From positions 1 through 64,000 of the forward strand of contig CADBIU010000002.1 of assembly GCA_902794825.1 (NCBI GenBank): a stretch of 64,000 bases of DNA, given 5' to 3'. The position numbers were made by a program, and so were the translations under genes. Shown in pieces: positions 8,160 through 16,732 of the stretch. Numbering within the stretch: the first letter of the stretch is position 1; every line of letters starts with the position of its first letter. The notes under the pieces were generated by a model. That model was not told the DNA's origin. It did no database searches and worked only from the letters and a program-made list of their open reading frames with translations. Source of the stretch: an uncultured Lachnospiraceae bacterium. Lineage in GTDB: Bacteria; Bacillota; Clostridia; Lachnospirales; Lachnospiraceae.

Positions 8160-8267
8160 GTCGGGATTTCCGAGCATTCCCGAAACCAATCGAGTAGGAT
8201 GCTCCTACTCGATTGACCGTTGGCCGCCAAATTCATCTTCGTGCAAGCACGAGATGTGCTTGGCGGC
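8160..8267. repeat. Series of hairpins in the ftsK-like/tRNA intergenic region
   Basis: Three structures follow one another: TCGGGA...TCCCGA (8161-8183), a perfect 13-base-pair stem with a 3-base loop (arms 8187-8199 and 8203-8215), and GCCGCCAA (8223-8230) pairing with TTGGCGGC (8260-8267) around an inner TCGTGC-AA-GCACGA hairpin. None is followed by a T run on plus, so they are not ordinary terminators. They may form a structured 3' end for the FtsK-like mRNA, or an uncharacterised RNA. Confidence 0.5.
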
Positions 8268-8276
8268 TTATCGCAC

Positions 8277-8316
8277 AAAAAAGAAACCGCAATGGCTGTT
8301 GCCATTGCGGTTTCTT
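8277..8316 (-). terminator. Terminator of tRNA-Ala
   Basis: A perfect 16-base-pair stem (8281-8296 and 8301-8316, loop TGTT) lies directly after the tRNA 3' end and is followed on minus by a T run. As the stem also begins and ends with A/T runs, it could act in both directions. Confidence 0.9.
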
Positions 8317-8319
8317 TCG

Positions 8320-8392
8320 TGGAGATAGCGGGATTCGAACCCGTGACCTCTGCGTTGCGAACGCAGCGCTCTCCCAGCTGAGCTATATCCCC
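8320..8392 (-). tRNA. tRNA-Ala (anticodon CGC)
   Basis: The 73-base cloverleaf reads GGGGATA for the 5' acceptor strand and TATCTCC plus discriminator A at the 3' end. The anticodon arm is CTGCG-TTCGCAA-CGCAG, giving anticodon CGC for codon GCG. The acceptor stem has the G3:U70 pair that marks alanine tRNAs. GGTTCGAATCC forms the T arm. CCA is not encoded. A consensus promoter lies upstream and a strong terminator downstream, so it is a single-gene unit. Confidence 0.97.
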
Positions 8393-8412
8393 AAATTTGC
8401 GGCTGCCCGATT

Positions 8413-8441
8413 ATTATATTCGGACAGCCGTGAATTGTCAA
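8413..8441 (-). promoter_or_regulatory. Consensus sigma-A promoter of tRNA-Ala, with -10 in the loop of a palindrome
   Basis: Read on minus: TTGACA (8441-8436), a 17-base spacer, TATAAT (8418-8413), perfect in both boxes; transcription would start near 8406, about 14 bases before the tRNA. The -10 box lies in the loop of an 11-base-pair imperfect inverted repeat (8400-8410 and 8421-8431, one G:T pair). Confidence 0.9.
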
Positions 8442-8462
8442 GTATTTACTTACTCCATCAGA

Positions 8463-9626
8463 TTATCTTCTGGGCTGTCTGAGGAAGGACGGGATCTCGA
8501 CGTTGTCCTGTCTGCTCTTGGACGCGCTCGATGAAGAGCTTGTTCTGGAGCCCGCACTGCTTCTTGAACTCTGAGAGCTGCTTCTCTGAGCGGAACTCTT
8601 GTAAGAAGACGCCTGGCTGCTGCTCTTGCGTGTGTTCTGCGCGCCGAAAGGATAATTGTTCATAGGAACTGTATCCTTGCTGCCGATACCGGTAGCGATG
8701 ACAGTAACGTCGCAGGAATCCGTGTTGCTGTCGTCATACATAGCGCCGAAGATGATATTGACATCATCGCCTGCCTGATCCTGAACATAACTTGCCGCGT
8801 CGGAAGCGTCTGCCAGGGAGATATCGCCGGAGATGTTGATGATGACATCAGTAGCACCGCTTACGGTGGTCTCCAGAAGAGGAGACTCGACTGCCATCTT
8901 AACAGCGTCTGTTGCCTTTGTCTCGCCCTTGCCGTATCCGATACCGATATGTGCAACGCCCTTGTCTCTCATAACAGTCTGTACATCCGCGAAGTCCAGA
9001 TTGATGATAGAAGGAACATTGATCAGATCCGTGATACCCTGTACGGACTGCTGAAGAACTTCGTCCGCTTTCTTGAGTGCCTCGGGAAGGGTGGTCCTGC
9101 GGTCCATGATCTCAAGAAGTCTGTCGTTAGGGATTACGATCAGAGTGTCAACGTTCTCCTTGATGTTCTCGATGCCGACGAGAGCTCTCTGCATACGGCT
9201 CTTAGCCTCAAAGCTGAAAGGCTTTGTAACTACGCCGACAGTGAGGATGCCCATTTCCTTCGCGATCCTTGCAACGACGGGAGCCGCACCGGTTCCTGTG
9301 CCGCCGCCCATTCCGCAGGTAACGAATACCATATCCGCGCCCTTGAAGGCCTGTGCGATCTCATCGGCGCTCTCTTCCGCTGCCTTCTGGCCAACCTCCG
9401 GATTCGCACCGGCGCCAAGGCCCTTCGTCAGCTTCTCACCGATCTGCAGGAGTCTGGGTGCTCTGCAAAGATTCAGAGCCTGAACATCTGTATTAACTCC
9501 GATGAATTCCACACCTATAACATCTACATCCACCATTCGGTTAACAGCGTTGTTGCCTGCACCGCCAACGCCAACGACTATAATCTTGCAAGCCGGTTCC
9601 GTATCATTTGTCTTGATTTCCAGCAC
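8463..9626 (-). CDS. ftsZ: Cell division protein FtsZ
   Basis: FtsZ is the tubulin-like GTPase that polymerises into the division ring at midcell. Its 387 residues contain the nucleotide-binding [13 protein letters not shown], the tubulin signature GGGTGTG, and the catalytic T7-loop region NLDFADVQ. Residues about 325-370 are an unusually serine-rich linker, followed by the conserved C-terminal peptide VEIPSFLR, the docking site for membrane anchors and regulators. The start is GTG at 9626, with an AGGAGGGG SD six bases away. A TTGATT-17-TATTAT promoter at 9671-9699 lies in the gap after ftsQ, so ftsZ can be transcribed apart from the rest of the cluster. No ftsA is adjacent. Confidence 0.98.
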   Translation of the reverse strand: MLEIKTNDTEPACKIIVVGVGGAGNNAVNRMVDVDVIGVEFIGVNTDVQALNLCRAPRLLQIGEKLTKGLGAGANPEVGQKAAEESADEIAQAFKGADMVFVTCGMGGGTGTGAAPVVARIAKEMGILTVGVVTKPFSFEAKSRMQRALVGIENIKENVDTLIVIPNDRLLEIMDRRTTLPEALKKADEVLQQSVQGITDLINVPSIINLDFADVQTVMRDKGVAHIGIGYGKGETKATDAVKMAVESPLLETTVSGATDVIINISGDISLADASDAASYVQDQAGDDVNIIFGAMYDDSNTDSCDVTVIATGIGSKDTVPMNNYPFGAQNTRKSSSQASSYKSSAQRSSSQSSRSSAGSRTSSSSSASKSRQDNVEIPSFLRQPRR

Positions 9627-9670
9627 GGTTGGCCCCTCCTTATTCTTAAAAAATAATAACCACGTAAATA

Positions 9671-9699
9671 ATAATACAATCGAACCTTGAAATAATCAA
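9671..9699 (-). promoter_or_regulatory. Sigma-A promoter of ftsZ
   Basis: Read on minus: TTGATT (9699-9694), a 17-base spacer, TATTAT (9676-9671), leaving a leader of about 37 bases. The -35 region overlaps one arm (9686-9696) of an 11-base inverted repeat whose other arm (9724-9734) covers the ftsQ stop codon. Confidence 0.7.
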
Positions 9700-9724
9700 T
9701 GGATGTTTATTTTTTTTTACAAAA

Positions 9725-10819
9725 TTATTTCAAGATAATGTTTTGGTCCGCCGAAGTATAATTTGTCATGTCGATCGTACCGCTTCGCCCCTCCAGATAG
9801 GGATAGATCTGGGATATCTTCGATATTTTGAGTTCGAAATCGGTCTTTCCCAGCTGCACCTTGATCAGGTCAAAGTACATCACTATATTTCCCGCCTTTG
9901 TCAGCGCGATGCAGTCTACCTTCATATCGTATTTTCTGAGCGTCTGAAGGGCTTCCAGCACCATAGAAAGGCCCAGTTCGTTGTCAGCCGCCATTTTCCT
10001 GCCTTTTTCCGCCTCTGTTACAGAGATCCCTGTCACGAAAGTGGCGTTTTTCACCACGAGCGGGGAGCTTTCCAGGATGATCCCGCCCGGCGAAAAGTAA
10101 AGGTTCCTTCCGGTATAAGGAATAAATCCGCCTATATCCATGTCCTTGACAGTGATGCGGATCGCATCATAAGACTCGAGGCTGACCTTGACGCTCTCCT
10201 CAAAAGGGATCTGCGGAGCGAAAGGCGTCATATACAGCGCCGTCAGAAAAACGGTATTGTGGCGCAAAAAGGAGTCGTCGCTTATCACCTGCTCCGCGAT
10301 CTCCTCGCTGGTATACAGGGAATTTCCGCTTACATACACCTTTTTCACGGTACATCCGAAGGAAAGCCCGCAGACCACTCCCGCGATGACAGCACTGACA
10401 AGCAGAAACAGAAGCCACGCTTTAAGGCTCTCGGCTTCCTCTCCATCATCCTCGTCGTCCTCATCTTCTTCGTAGTCCTCGTCGTCGTCCTCTTCGAAGT
10501 ATTCATCATCCTCGTCGTCGACAAAGGTTTCGTCGATCACAGCTGAGGCTGCCGGAGTATCAGATTCGTCGGTCTCAGCTGAGGCTGCCGGCGCATCGGC
10601 CTCGTCGGTCTCAGCTACAGCTGCCGGCGCATCAGCCTCGTTAGTCCCAGCTTCAGCTGCCGGCGCATCAGACTCGTCGGTCCCTGCCGATGCCGCAGGT
10701 TCATCGGCCTTGTCGGCCTCAGTCTCTGCCTGCGTCGTATCATTCCCGGTTTCTGTTGAGGCACTGTCGGGTATTTCCATATTCTCTTTATTTTCTTCAG
10801 GTTCTGCAGTCTGCCCCAT
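9725..10819 (-). CDS. ftsQ: Cell division protein FtsQ/DivIB with a long repetitive acidic cytoplasmic tail
   Basis: FtsQ/DivIB is a bitopic divisome protein that works with FtsL and FtsB/DivIC. Here a 130-residue N-terminal region precedes the single membrane helix (about 132-154); a POTRA-like domain starts near 157 (VKKVYVSGNSLYTSEEI) and beta-type sequence follows. Residues 45-92 are four 12-residue repeats of the type ETDEADAPAASA, encoded by 36-base DNA repeats; residues 97-130 are almost all Asp and Glu. The ATG follows a GGAGG SD. Membrane and extracellular parts support the call; sequence conservation in this family is low, so it rests partly on position between ftsW and ftsZ. Confidence 0.9.
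   Translation of the reverse strand: MGQTAEPEENKENMEIPDSASTETGNDTTQAETEADKADEPAASAGTDESDAPAAEAGTNEADAPAAVAETDEADAPAASAETDESDTPAASAVIDETFVDDEDDEYFEEDDDEDYEEDEDDEDDGEEAESLKAWLLFLLVSAVIAGVVCGLSFGCTVKKVYVSGNSLYTSEEIAEQVISDDSFLRHNTVFLTALYMTPFAPQIPFEESVKVSLESYDAIRITVKDMDIGGFIPYTGRNLYFSPGGIILESSPLVVKNATFVTGISVTEAEKGRKMAADNELGLSMVLEALQTLRKYDMKVDCIALTKAGNIVMYFDLIKVQLGKTDFELKISKISQIYPYLEGRSGTIDMTNYTSADQNIILK
10551..10694. repeat. Four tandem 36-base repeats inside ftsQ
   Basis: Units begin with GCCGG at 10551, 10587, 10623 and 10659, exactly 36 bases apart, with a shorter degenerate fifth unit near 10692. They encode the 12-residue Thr/Asp/Glu/Ala/Pro repeats of the cytoplasmic tail. Such in-frame repeats can change number by slippage or recombination without breaking the gene. 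Confidence 0.85.
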
Positions 10820-10856
10820 AATCCTCCGAGATTATAATAAATATCTGTCTTTTCAG

Positions 10857-12056
10857 CTAACTCTCCATCCGCCTCAGATCCTCTTCGCGAAGACCCCTTG
10901 CAACGCTCAGGACAATCCCGATCTCACTCAGCAGAAAGAAGACGGACGATCCCCCGTAACTGATAAAAGGGAGCGTGACGCCCGTATTGGGAATCGAGTT
11001 GGTAACGACCGCGATGTTGAGGATCACCTGCACAGAGATATGGGTGATCACACCTACGACCAGCATACCTCCGTAGAAATCATCAGAACTGTTTGCGATC
11101 ACCATGAATCTCCAGAGCAGTAGCACAAACATGAGCATAATGCTGATAGCGCCAAAGAGCCCCAGTTCCTCGCATATGATCGAGAAGATCATGTCATTCT
11201 GCGCCTCGGGAATAAATCCCAGTTTCTGCATGCTCTGTCCCAGGCCTTTCCCGAAAATACCTCCGGAGCCGATCGCGTAGAGCGCCTGTATTGTCTGATA
11301 TCCCTTTCCGCTGGCATAAGCCTGAGGATCCAGCCATGCCAGGATTCTCTCTCCTCTGAAACCCAGGGAGTTCGTGTCCGCGGTATTTACGATCACTATG
11401 ACCAGCGCTCCCGCCGCAACTATGACCAGCGCCCCCAACACGAAGTATTTGAGGTAGTCAGGCGCCGCGACAAAGCACATTCCATATACGATCGCGACGA
11501 CTATGATCGCCGAACTCAGATTGTCCGTGATCCTCCACAGCATGACCGCGACCACGGTGCCCGGGATCATTGTGATAATAAATCCCCTCAGCGTGCGCAG
11601 ATTCTTCCTTCCAAGCTTCTCGATCATCATGGCGCTGAAAATGATAACGCCGATCTTTGCCACCTCCGCCGGCTGCAGCTGCATGGGAAGTCCGGGTATT
11701 CGGATCCATCTCTTGGCTCCGTTTACCTCCATGCCGAACGGAATGACCAGAAGGATCAGTCCTATCGAGACAAAATATGCCAGGACAGACAGCCTTTTCC
11801 ACACAGTGTAGGGCACTGACGAGACCCAGGTCATCAGGACCAGGCCGAAGATCGTAAAGATCAGCTGCCTCTTCAGGTAGTAAGCAGAATCACCGTGGTC
11901 GACGCTCGCCTCATAAGAACTCGCCGAGTAAAGCATTACCAGTCCGAAAGCCAGAAGAAAAAGGACAATGAAAAGAAGACTGTAATCAAGCAGTCCTCTT
12001 CTCCTACCAAATCTTTCTCTTAATCTGTCACTTAAACGCCCAAAAAATCCAACCAT
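10857..12056 (-). CDS. ftsW: Septal peptidoglycan polymerase FtsW (SEDS family)
   Basis: FtsW is a multi-spanning SEDS glycosyltransferase that polymerises lipid II at the septum together with a class B penicillin-binding protein. The 399 residues show ten or so hydrophobic segments, the early LLDYSLLFIVLFLLAFGLVMLYSAS helix region, the GAKRWI loop, and the conserved PFISYGGSS near the C-terminus. RodA is the close alternative, but the position between mraY and ftsQ in the division cluster favours FtsW. The SD is weak. The gene is spaced 38 bases from both neighbours, consistent with one operon. Confidence 0.94.
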   Translation of the reverse strand: MVGFFGRLSDRLRERFGRRRGLLDYSLLFIVLFLLAFGLVMLYSASSYEASVDHGDSAYYLKRQLIFTIFGLVLMTWVSSVPYTVWKRLSVLAYFVSIGLILLVIPFGMEVNGAKRWIRIPGLPMQLQPAEVAKIGVIIFSAMMIEKLGRKNLRTLRGFIITMIPGTVVAVMLWRITDNLSSAIIVVAIVYGMCFVAAPDYLKYFVLGALVIVAAGALVIVIVNTADTNSLGFRGERILAWLDPQAYASGKGYQTIQALYAIGSGGIFGKGLGQSMQKLGFIPEAQNDMIFSIICEELGLFGAISIMLMFVLLLWRFMVIANSSDDFYGGMLVVGVITHISVQVILNIAVVTNSIPNTGVTLPFISYGGSSVFFLLSEIGIVLSVARGLREEDLRRMES

Positions 12057-12094
12057 TATAATACAGCGCTTTCTCTATTTTGACCACACAAATT

Positions 12095-13084
12095 TCAGGC
12101 CCAGATCCCCAGAAGTGCGACTGAACTCAGAATAACCGTCACTATTGTAAAGACGGCGACCACTTTTACTTCCGACCATCCGCCGAGCTCAAAGTGATGA
12201 TGGATGGGCGCCATACGGAAGATTCTCTTGCCGTGTGTCTTCTTGAAATATGCCACCTGAATGATCACGGATACCACTTCAATAAAGTAAATGAATCCGA
12301 CGATCGGAATGAAAAGCGGAAGCTGCAGCAGGTAAGCCATCGCCGTGACAAACCCGCCCAAGGCCAGCGACCCCGTATCTCCCATAAAGACCTTCGCGGG
12401 ATTCGCGTTGTAGATCAGAAAACCGAGCAGCGCGCCGATCATCGCTCCGCCGGCCGCGGCGGCTCCGGAACCGGAAAAGGCAGCGGCGATCGTAAAGAAC
12501 AGAGCTGTCGCGATCGTAACGCAGCTGGCAAGTCCGTCTACGCCGTCGGTAAAGTTCGTCCCGTTGACAGTAGCCACTGAAATAAACAGAAAGGCCGGGA
12601 TATTGAGGAATTTGAGGTCCAGATAGACGCCGGGCGCAAACGGCACCTTCATTGTCAGCGGAATCGCGTTGATCTTCGTGATATAGAGCGCAAACAGCAG
12701 CGCGATCACGATCTGAAGCGCCATTTTCTGTTTGGCGCTCAGGCCGTCCGACTTTTTCTTAACTACCTTGAGGTAGTCGTCAATAAATCCGACCAGTCCG
12801 AAACCGATCGAGAGGATCAGTACCGGGATCACTTCGGAGCTTCCTGTTCCGGGAAGAAAACAGGCGATTATGCAGGCTGCCGCAAGTCCGAGAAGGATCA
12901 TGATCCCTCCCATATTCGGCGTGCCGGTCTTGCTCAGATGGCTCTGCGGCCCGTCGGTTCTCTCCGTCTGGCCCGCCTTGACCCTGCGGAGAAACGGGAT
13001 CAGATATCTTCCCGAGACCGCGCTCACTGCAAATCCCGCAAGAAGAGGCGCAATAATACCGATAAAAACCATTCCGCTTTGCAT
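12095..13084 (-). CDS. mraY: Phospho-N-acetylmuramoyl-pentapeptide transferase MraY
   Basis: MraY transfers phospho-MurNAc-pentapeptide from UDP to undecaprenyl phosphate, making lipid I in the membrane. The 329-residue protein is highly hydrophobic with about ten helices and carries the family blocks TGTPNMGGI, FIDDYLK (catalytic aspartates), NFTDGVDGLA, FMGDTGSLALGG and the HHHFE loop (PIHHHFELGGW). The ATG at 13084 follows AAGGAAAAGG. It sits between the septal transpeptidase and ftsW; murF and murD, its usual neighbours, are absent. Confidence 0.98.
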   Translation of the reverse strand: MQSGMVFIGIIAPLLAGFAVSAVSGRYLIPFLRRVKAGQTERTDGPQSHLSKTGTPNMGGIMILLGLAAACIIACFLPGTGSSEVIPVLILSIGFGLVGFIDDYLKVVKKKSDGLSAKQKMALQIVIALLFALYITKINAIPLTMKVPFAPGVYLDLKFLNIPAFLFISVATVNGTNFTDGVDGLASCVTIATALFFTIAAAFSGSGAAAAGGAMIGALLGFLIYNANPAKVFMGDTGSLALGGFVTAMAYLLQLPLFIPIVGFIYFIEVVSVIIQVAYFKKTHGKRIFRMAPIHHHFELGGWSEVKVVAVFTIVTVILSSVALLGIWA

Positions 13085-13123
13085 AAATCCTTTTCCTTCT
13101 TTCTATAAAGGTCCGTTGCATAC

Positions 13124-15166
13124 TTACTGGTAAGGTTCACCCAGGTCCCACTTATCCGAGGGCTCGTCTCCCGTGTAAGTGACCTCAAGGCCCCACTGTT
13201 CGAGTTCTTCTCTCTCAGCGTCGGTGACAGGTTCTGACATATAGATTCCCATGTAAGGGAGCACTTCCGTTAAAATATTTCTTACGATCTCTGTAGCGAA
13301 AGTAGGATCGTCCTGCCCGTCTACATTAGGTCTGTCCACGACGACATAGCAGCAGATCTGCGGATCCTCCGCCGGCGCGTATCCGATAAAGGAAACCACG
13401 TACTCGCCGTTGTCGCGGGGAAGAGTCTCCGCTGTACCGGTCTTTCCGCCTATCCTGTATCCGGCAGGCCTTGCTGAGAAGCCGGTTCCGTTATGGCCCT
13501 CAACGACCTGGATCGTGTACTCGCGGATCAGTTCACTCGTCGATTCCGAGACGGTCTTCTTCAATACCCTGGGCTCGATCGTCTTGAGAGTAACGCCCGA
13601 CGGGCTTGTGATCTTCTTTACGACGTGGGGCTCATAGTAATTGCCGCCGTTGATCAGGGAGCAGAAGCCGGCCGCCAGCTGGATCATCGTACAGTCGAAG
13701 TTCTGTCCGAATGAGTTCGTGGCCAGCATGGAGTCTGTCATCGTGGAATCCGAGACAAACTGGTCGGTCCTCGCCTCATCAGCGAGGTCGATCCCTGTCT
13801 TAAGTCCGAAATTATAAACATTCTGGAACTTGGTAAAGAACTCCTTGCCGATCTTCTCGGCCATCTGCATCAGACAAACATTGCAGGACCACTCTACAGC
13901 CTGTCCCACTGTAAACCATCCGTCGCCGTCGACATTGTGGCATTTGATCTTGAAGCCGTCGATCATCAGATAGCCGCCGCAGAAATACATATCATCCGGT
14001 TTCACCGTTCCGGTGTCAAGTCCCATAGCGACCGTGAACGGCTTCGCTGTGGATCCCGGCTCATAGTAATCACTGATACAGAAGTTTCTCCACAGAGCGT
14101 TCAGATATCTGGGCTTATCCTCTTCCGACATCAGCAGTATGTCCTTGTAGGTGAGATAGGCGTCCGTCGGCGCGTCGTTAGCGTCCAGCTTGGGCATACC
14201 CCACAGGGCCGCCAGGTCAGACGGATGATTCAGGTCAAAAAAGGGTGTGCCAGCCATCGCCAGGATCTCGCCGCTGTTGACGTCCATGACAATGCAGCCC
14301 ACATTATTGCTTCCAAGGCCTTCATGCGCAAGGCTTCTGTATTCATCGTTGTGCTTCTGCAGATACTTCTGGACAATACTCTGAATGTTCGCGTCCAGAG
14401 TGAGGATAAGGTTGTTGCCGTCCTTAGCCTCGATCATGGTCTCTTCGATATTGAGCGCGTCGTCGAGATAACCGTACCTTCTTCCGATCGTTCCGTTGAG
14501 AGTGTCGTTGTAATACTCCTCAAGGCCGCCGGTACCGATATTGCCGGTCCCCGAAAAACCGAGGACGTCGCACGCCAGCTCGTTATGCGGATAGATCCTC
14601 GAATAGCCGCTCTCGAACCAGATGCCTTTTATATTGCTGTATACTCTCTGCGCGGCGGGAACATTCGCCTTCTTTTCCGCTTCAATACCTTTCTCAACTT
14701 CTTCGAGGTAATCCTTCCTGTCCTGATAGCTGAGATTCTTGAGCGCAATATAGTACTGCGAGGAGGCGTGATTCGTAATATACTCCCTGATCCTGCTTCT
14801 GTTAACGCCCAGTTTCTCCAGAGCGTCCAGAGTAGGCTCCATATAGATATCCTTCTCCAGGATCGCCTTCGAGTCCACGATCACGTTATATACCAGCTGG
14901 CTGTCAGCAAGCACTGTTCCGTTGCAGTCTATGATCTTTCCCCTCTTAAAGGGTATGATCTGGTTTGCATAGGCCTGCTGTGAGAGGACCTGCATAGAGT
15001 ATGCCTGTCCGTTGTCCCTGTTGACCAGGAATAATCTTACCCCTAATCCGATGAAAGCCAGCAGTACTATGGCTAATAGTACTACCAGCTTTCTCTGCAT
15101 ACTAATAGTGAATCGTTTTATTCCTCCGCGAGTATTCTTTCCATCTACTACTCTGTTTTTTCTCAC
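13124..15166 (-). CDS. ftsI: Class B penicillin-binding protein (FtsI/PBP2B/SpoVD type)
   Basis: This transpeptidase cross-links septal peptidoglycan. A short cytoplasmic N-terminus and one membrane helix (about residues 28-48) precede the dimerisation domain and a transpeptidase domain with all three active-site motifs: SxxK in EPGSTAKPFT, SxN in SCNVC, and KTG in GGKTGTAE. Length is 680 residues; no clear PASTA repeat is seen at the C-terminus, unlike many SpoVD or PBP2x proteins. The start is GTG with a GAAGGA SD. It partners ftsW in the same operon. FtsI versus SpoVD cannot be settled from the sequence alone. Confidence 0.95.
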   Translation of the reverse strand: MRKNRVVDGKNTRGGIKRFTISMQRKLVVLLAIVLLAFIGLGVRLFLVNRDNGQAYSMQVLSQQAYANQIIPFKRGKIIDCNGTVLADSQLVYNVIVDSKAILEKDIYMEPTLDALEKLGVNRSRIREYITNHASSQYYIALKNLSYQDRKDYLEEVEKGIEAEKKANVPAAQRVYSNIKGIWFESGYSRIYPHNELACDVLGFSGTGNIGTGGLEEYYNDTLNGTIGRRYGYLDDALNIEETMIEAKDGNNLILTLDANIQSIVQKYLQKHNDEYRSLAHEGLGSNNVGCIVMDVNSGEILAMAGTPFFDLNHPSDLAALWGMPKLDANDAPTDAYLTYKDILLMSEEDKPRYLNALWRNFCISDYYEPGSTAKPFTVAMGLDTGTVKPDDMYFCGGYLMIDGFKIKCHNVDGDGWFTVGQAVEWSCNVCLMQMAEKIGKEFFTKFQNVYNFGLKTGIDLADEARTDQFVSDSTMTDSMLATNSFGQNFDCTMIQLAAGFCSLINGGNYYEPHVVKKITSPSGVTLKTIEPRVLKKTVSESTSELIREYTIQVVEGHNGTGFSARPAGYRIGGKTGTAETLPRDNGEYVVSFIGYAPAEDPQICCYVVVDRPNVDGQDDPTFATEIVRNILTEVLPYMGIYMSEPVTDAEREELEQWGLEVTYTGDEPSDKWDLGEPYQ

Positions 15167-15217
15167 TTTGATTCCTTCAATCCGTAAAAAGTCACAGAGG
15201 CAGTACCTGCTGCCCGA

Positions 15218-15748
15218 TCAATTATCCAAATCGGCGATCTGATGGACTCTGTCGCCTTTGGTCTCAGAGTATACCACAATCTGGTCCTGATTGGCATACT
15301 TCATTCCAAATTCTTCAATTGCTATTCTTCTGATCTCTTCAAGATCCACGTTTCCGACGATCTCATTGTAGACTTCATTGTTGGAAGCGCGCATCTCTGT
15401 TAGCTGGGATTCCAGCGAAGAGATCTGCTTATTCGTGTCCGATATATCCGCTTTGAGTTTGATATACCCGACAAGGCTCAGCGTAAGCACTACCACCAGC
15501 GAAGCCAGAAACATCGCGTACCTGCGGTTCATCTGCATGGCGTGTTCCCTGCTCCTGCGGGCCACCATTCTCAGATCGGCGTTGCTCCTGTGCGTTTCCT
15601 CCTGGGATATTTCCGACCAGAAATCATCCGGCGCGGCTGTTCCGTTAATAAAGGAGCGCCTGTCGCCTGCAAAGGAGCCGTGATATATGCTGTCGCTCTG
15701 CCTGCTATTCTTTCTGTTACGGTTTGATCCACGTGTAGCTCTGACCAT
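15218..15748 (-). CDS. ftsL: FtsL-like cell division protein
   Basis: This bitopic protein has 176 residues: a basic cytoplasmic N-terminus of about 77 residues, one membrane helix (78-97, AMFLASLVVVLTLSLVGYIK), a coiled-coil-like segment (98-130) and a short extracellular tail containing an EEIRRIAIEEFGMKYANQDQ block typical of FtsL/DivIC-like proteins. A longer form from a TTG at 15760 is possible, but the GGAGG SD overlaps that codon, so ATG 15748 is chosen. The position between rsmH and ftsI is the normal ftsL slot. Primary sequence in this family is poorly conserved. Confidence 0.85.
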   Translation of the reverse strand: MVRATRGSNRNRKNSRQSDSIYHGSFAGDRRSFINGTAAPDDFWSEISQEETHRSNADLRMVARRSREHAMQMNRRYAMFLASLVVVLTLSLVGYIKLKADISDTNKQISSLESQLTEMRASNNEVYNEIVGNVDLEEIRRIAIEEFGMKYANQDQIVVYSETKGDRVHQIADLDN

Positions 15749-15796
15749 GTCCGCCTCCAATGTTATCTGTTCGTCTGTTCCGTACTGATGTCTTAT

Positions 15797-16732
15797 TTAT
15801 TTCTTCTCGAATACCCGCAGCTTCGCGCTGGCTGAGCGTCTGTTCACCTTCAGTTCTTCCGCGCCGGGCGCGATCGCCTTGCGGGTGACCACTCTTCCCT
15901 TCGATTCCCTGCCGCATACGCAGACCGGAAATTCCGGCGGGCAGATGCAGGGCTTTTCGTTTCTCTTAAACGCGTTCTTGACAATGCGGTCCTCCAGCGA
16001 GTGGAATGTGATCACACAGAGTCTTCCTCCCGGTTTCAGAAGATCGATCATCGTGTCCAGAGAATCTCTGAGCACATCCAGTTCCCTGTTGCATGCGATG
16101 CGGATTGCCTGAAACGTCCTCTTGTCAGGATTGCCGCCCTTCTCCCTCATCTTCGCGGGTATCGACGCCCTTATCACTTCACTGAGGTCGCCGGTTGTCT
16201 CAAGAGGGCTCTTCTCCCGCCTTCGCACAATGTTCGCGGCGATCCTTCCGGCGCAGCGCTCCTCTCCGTATTCTCTGAGGATCCTCGCGATTTCCTCCTG
16301 AGACCAGGTATTGACGATCTCCCTGGCTGTGAGCGCACTGCTCTGATCCATTCTCATATCCAGAGGCGCGTCCGTTCTGTACGTGAAGCCTCTCTCGGGA
16401 TTATCCAGCTGATAGGAGGACACCCCCAGATCCAGAAGGATGCCGTCCACCGCGCTGATGGAAAGGTCTTCGAGCACCTCCGCGATATGTTCGTAATTGT
16501 CATGAACTATCGTCACCTGATCTTCGAAACAGCTGAGCCGCTCTCCGGCCGCCCGGATGGCGTCCGTGTCCTGATCGATACCGATCAGCCTCCCCCCGGA
16601 CGTGAGCCTCTCCAGTATGTGGTAAGAGTGCCCGCCGCCTCCGAGGGTCCCGTCTACATATATTCCGTCCGGCTTTATCGCCAGATTATCCAGGACTTCC
16701 TTAAGAAGTACCGATGTGTGTTCAAATTTCAA
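15797..16732 (-). CDS. rsmH: 16S rRNA (cytosine1402-N4)-methyltransferase RsmH (MraW)
   Basis: RsmH methylates the N4 of C1402 in 16S rRNA with S-adenosylmethionine. The 311-residue protein has the SAM-binding signature [11 protein letters not shown], the [15 protein letters not shown] block and the [13 protein letters not shown] motif, all diagnostic. Its start overlaps the end of mraZ by 11 bases, the usual tight coupling at the head of the division cluster, and it is followed by ftsL. Confidence 0.98.
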   Translation of the reverse strand: MKFEHTSVLLKEVLDNLAIKPDGIYVDGTLGGGGHSYHILERLTSGGRLIGIDQDTDAIRAAGERLSCFEDQVTIVHDNYEHIAEVLEDLSISAVDGILLDLGVSSYQLDNPERGFTYRTDAPLDMRMDQSSALTAREIVNTWSQEEIARILREYGEERCAGRIAANIVRRREKSPLETTGDLSEVIRASIPAKMREKGGNPDKRTFQAIRIACNRELDVLRDSLDTMIDLLKPGGRLCVITFHSLEDRIVKNAFKRNEKPCICPPEFPVCVCGRESKGRVVTRKAIAPGAEELKVNRRSASAKLRVFEKK

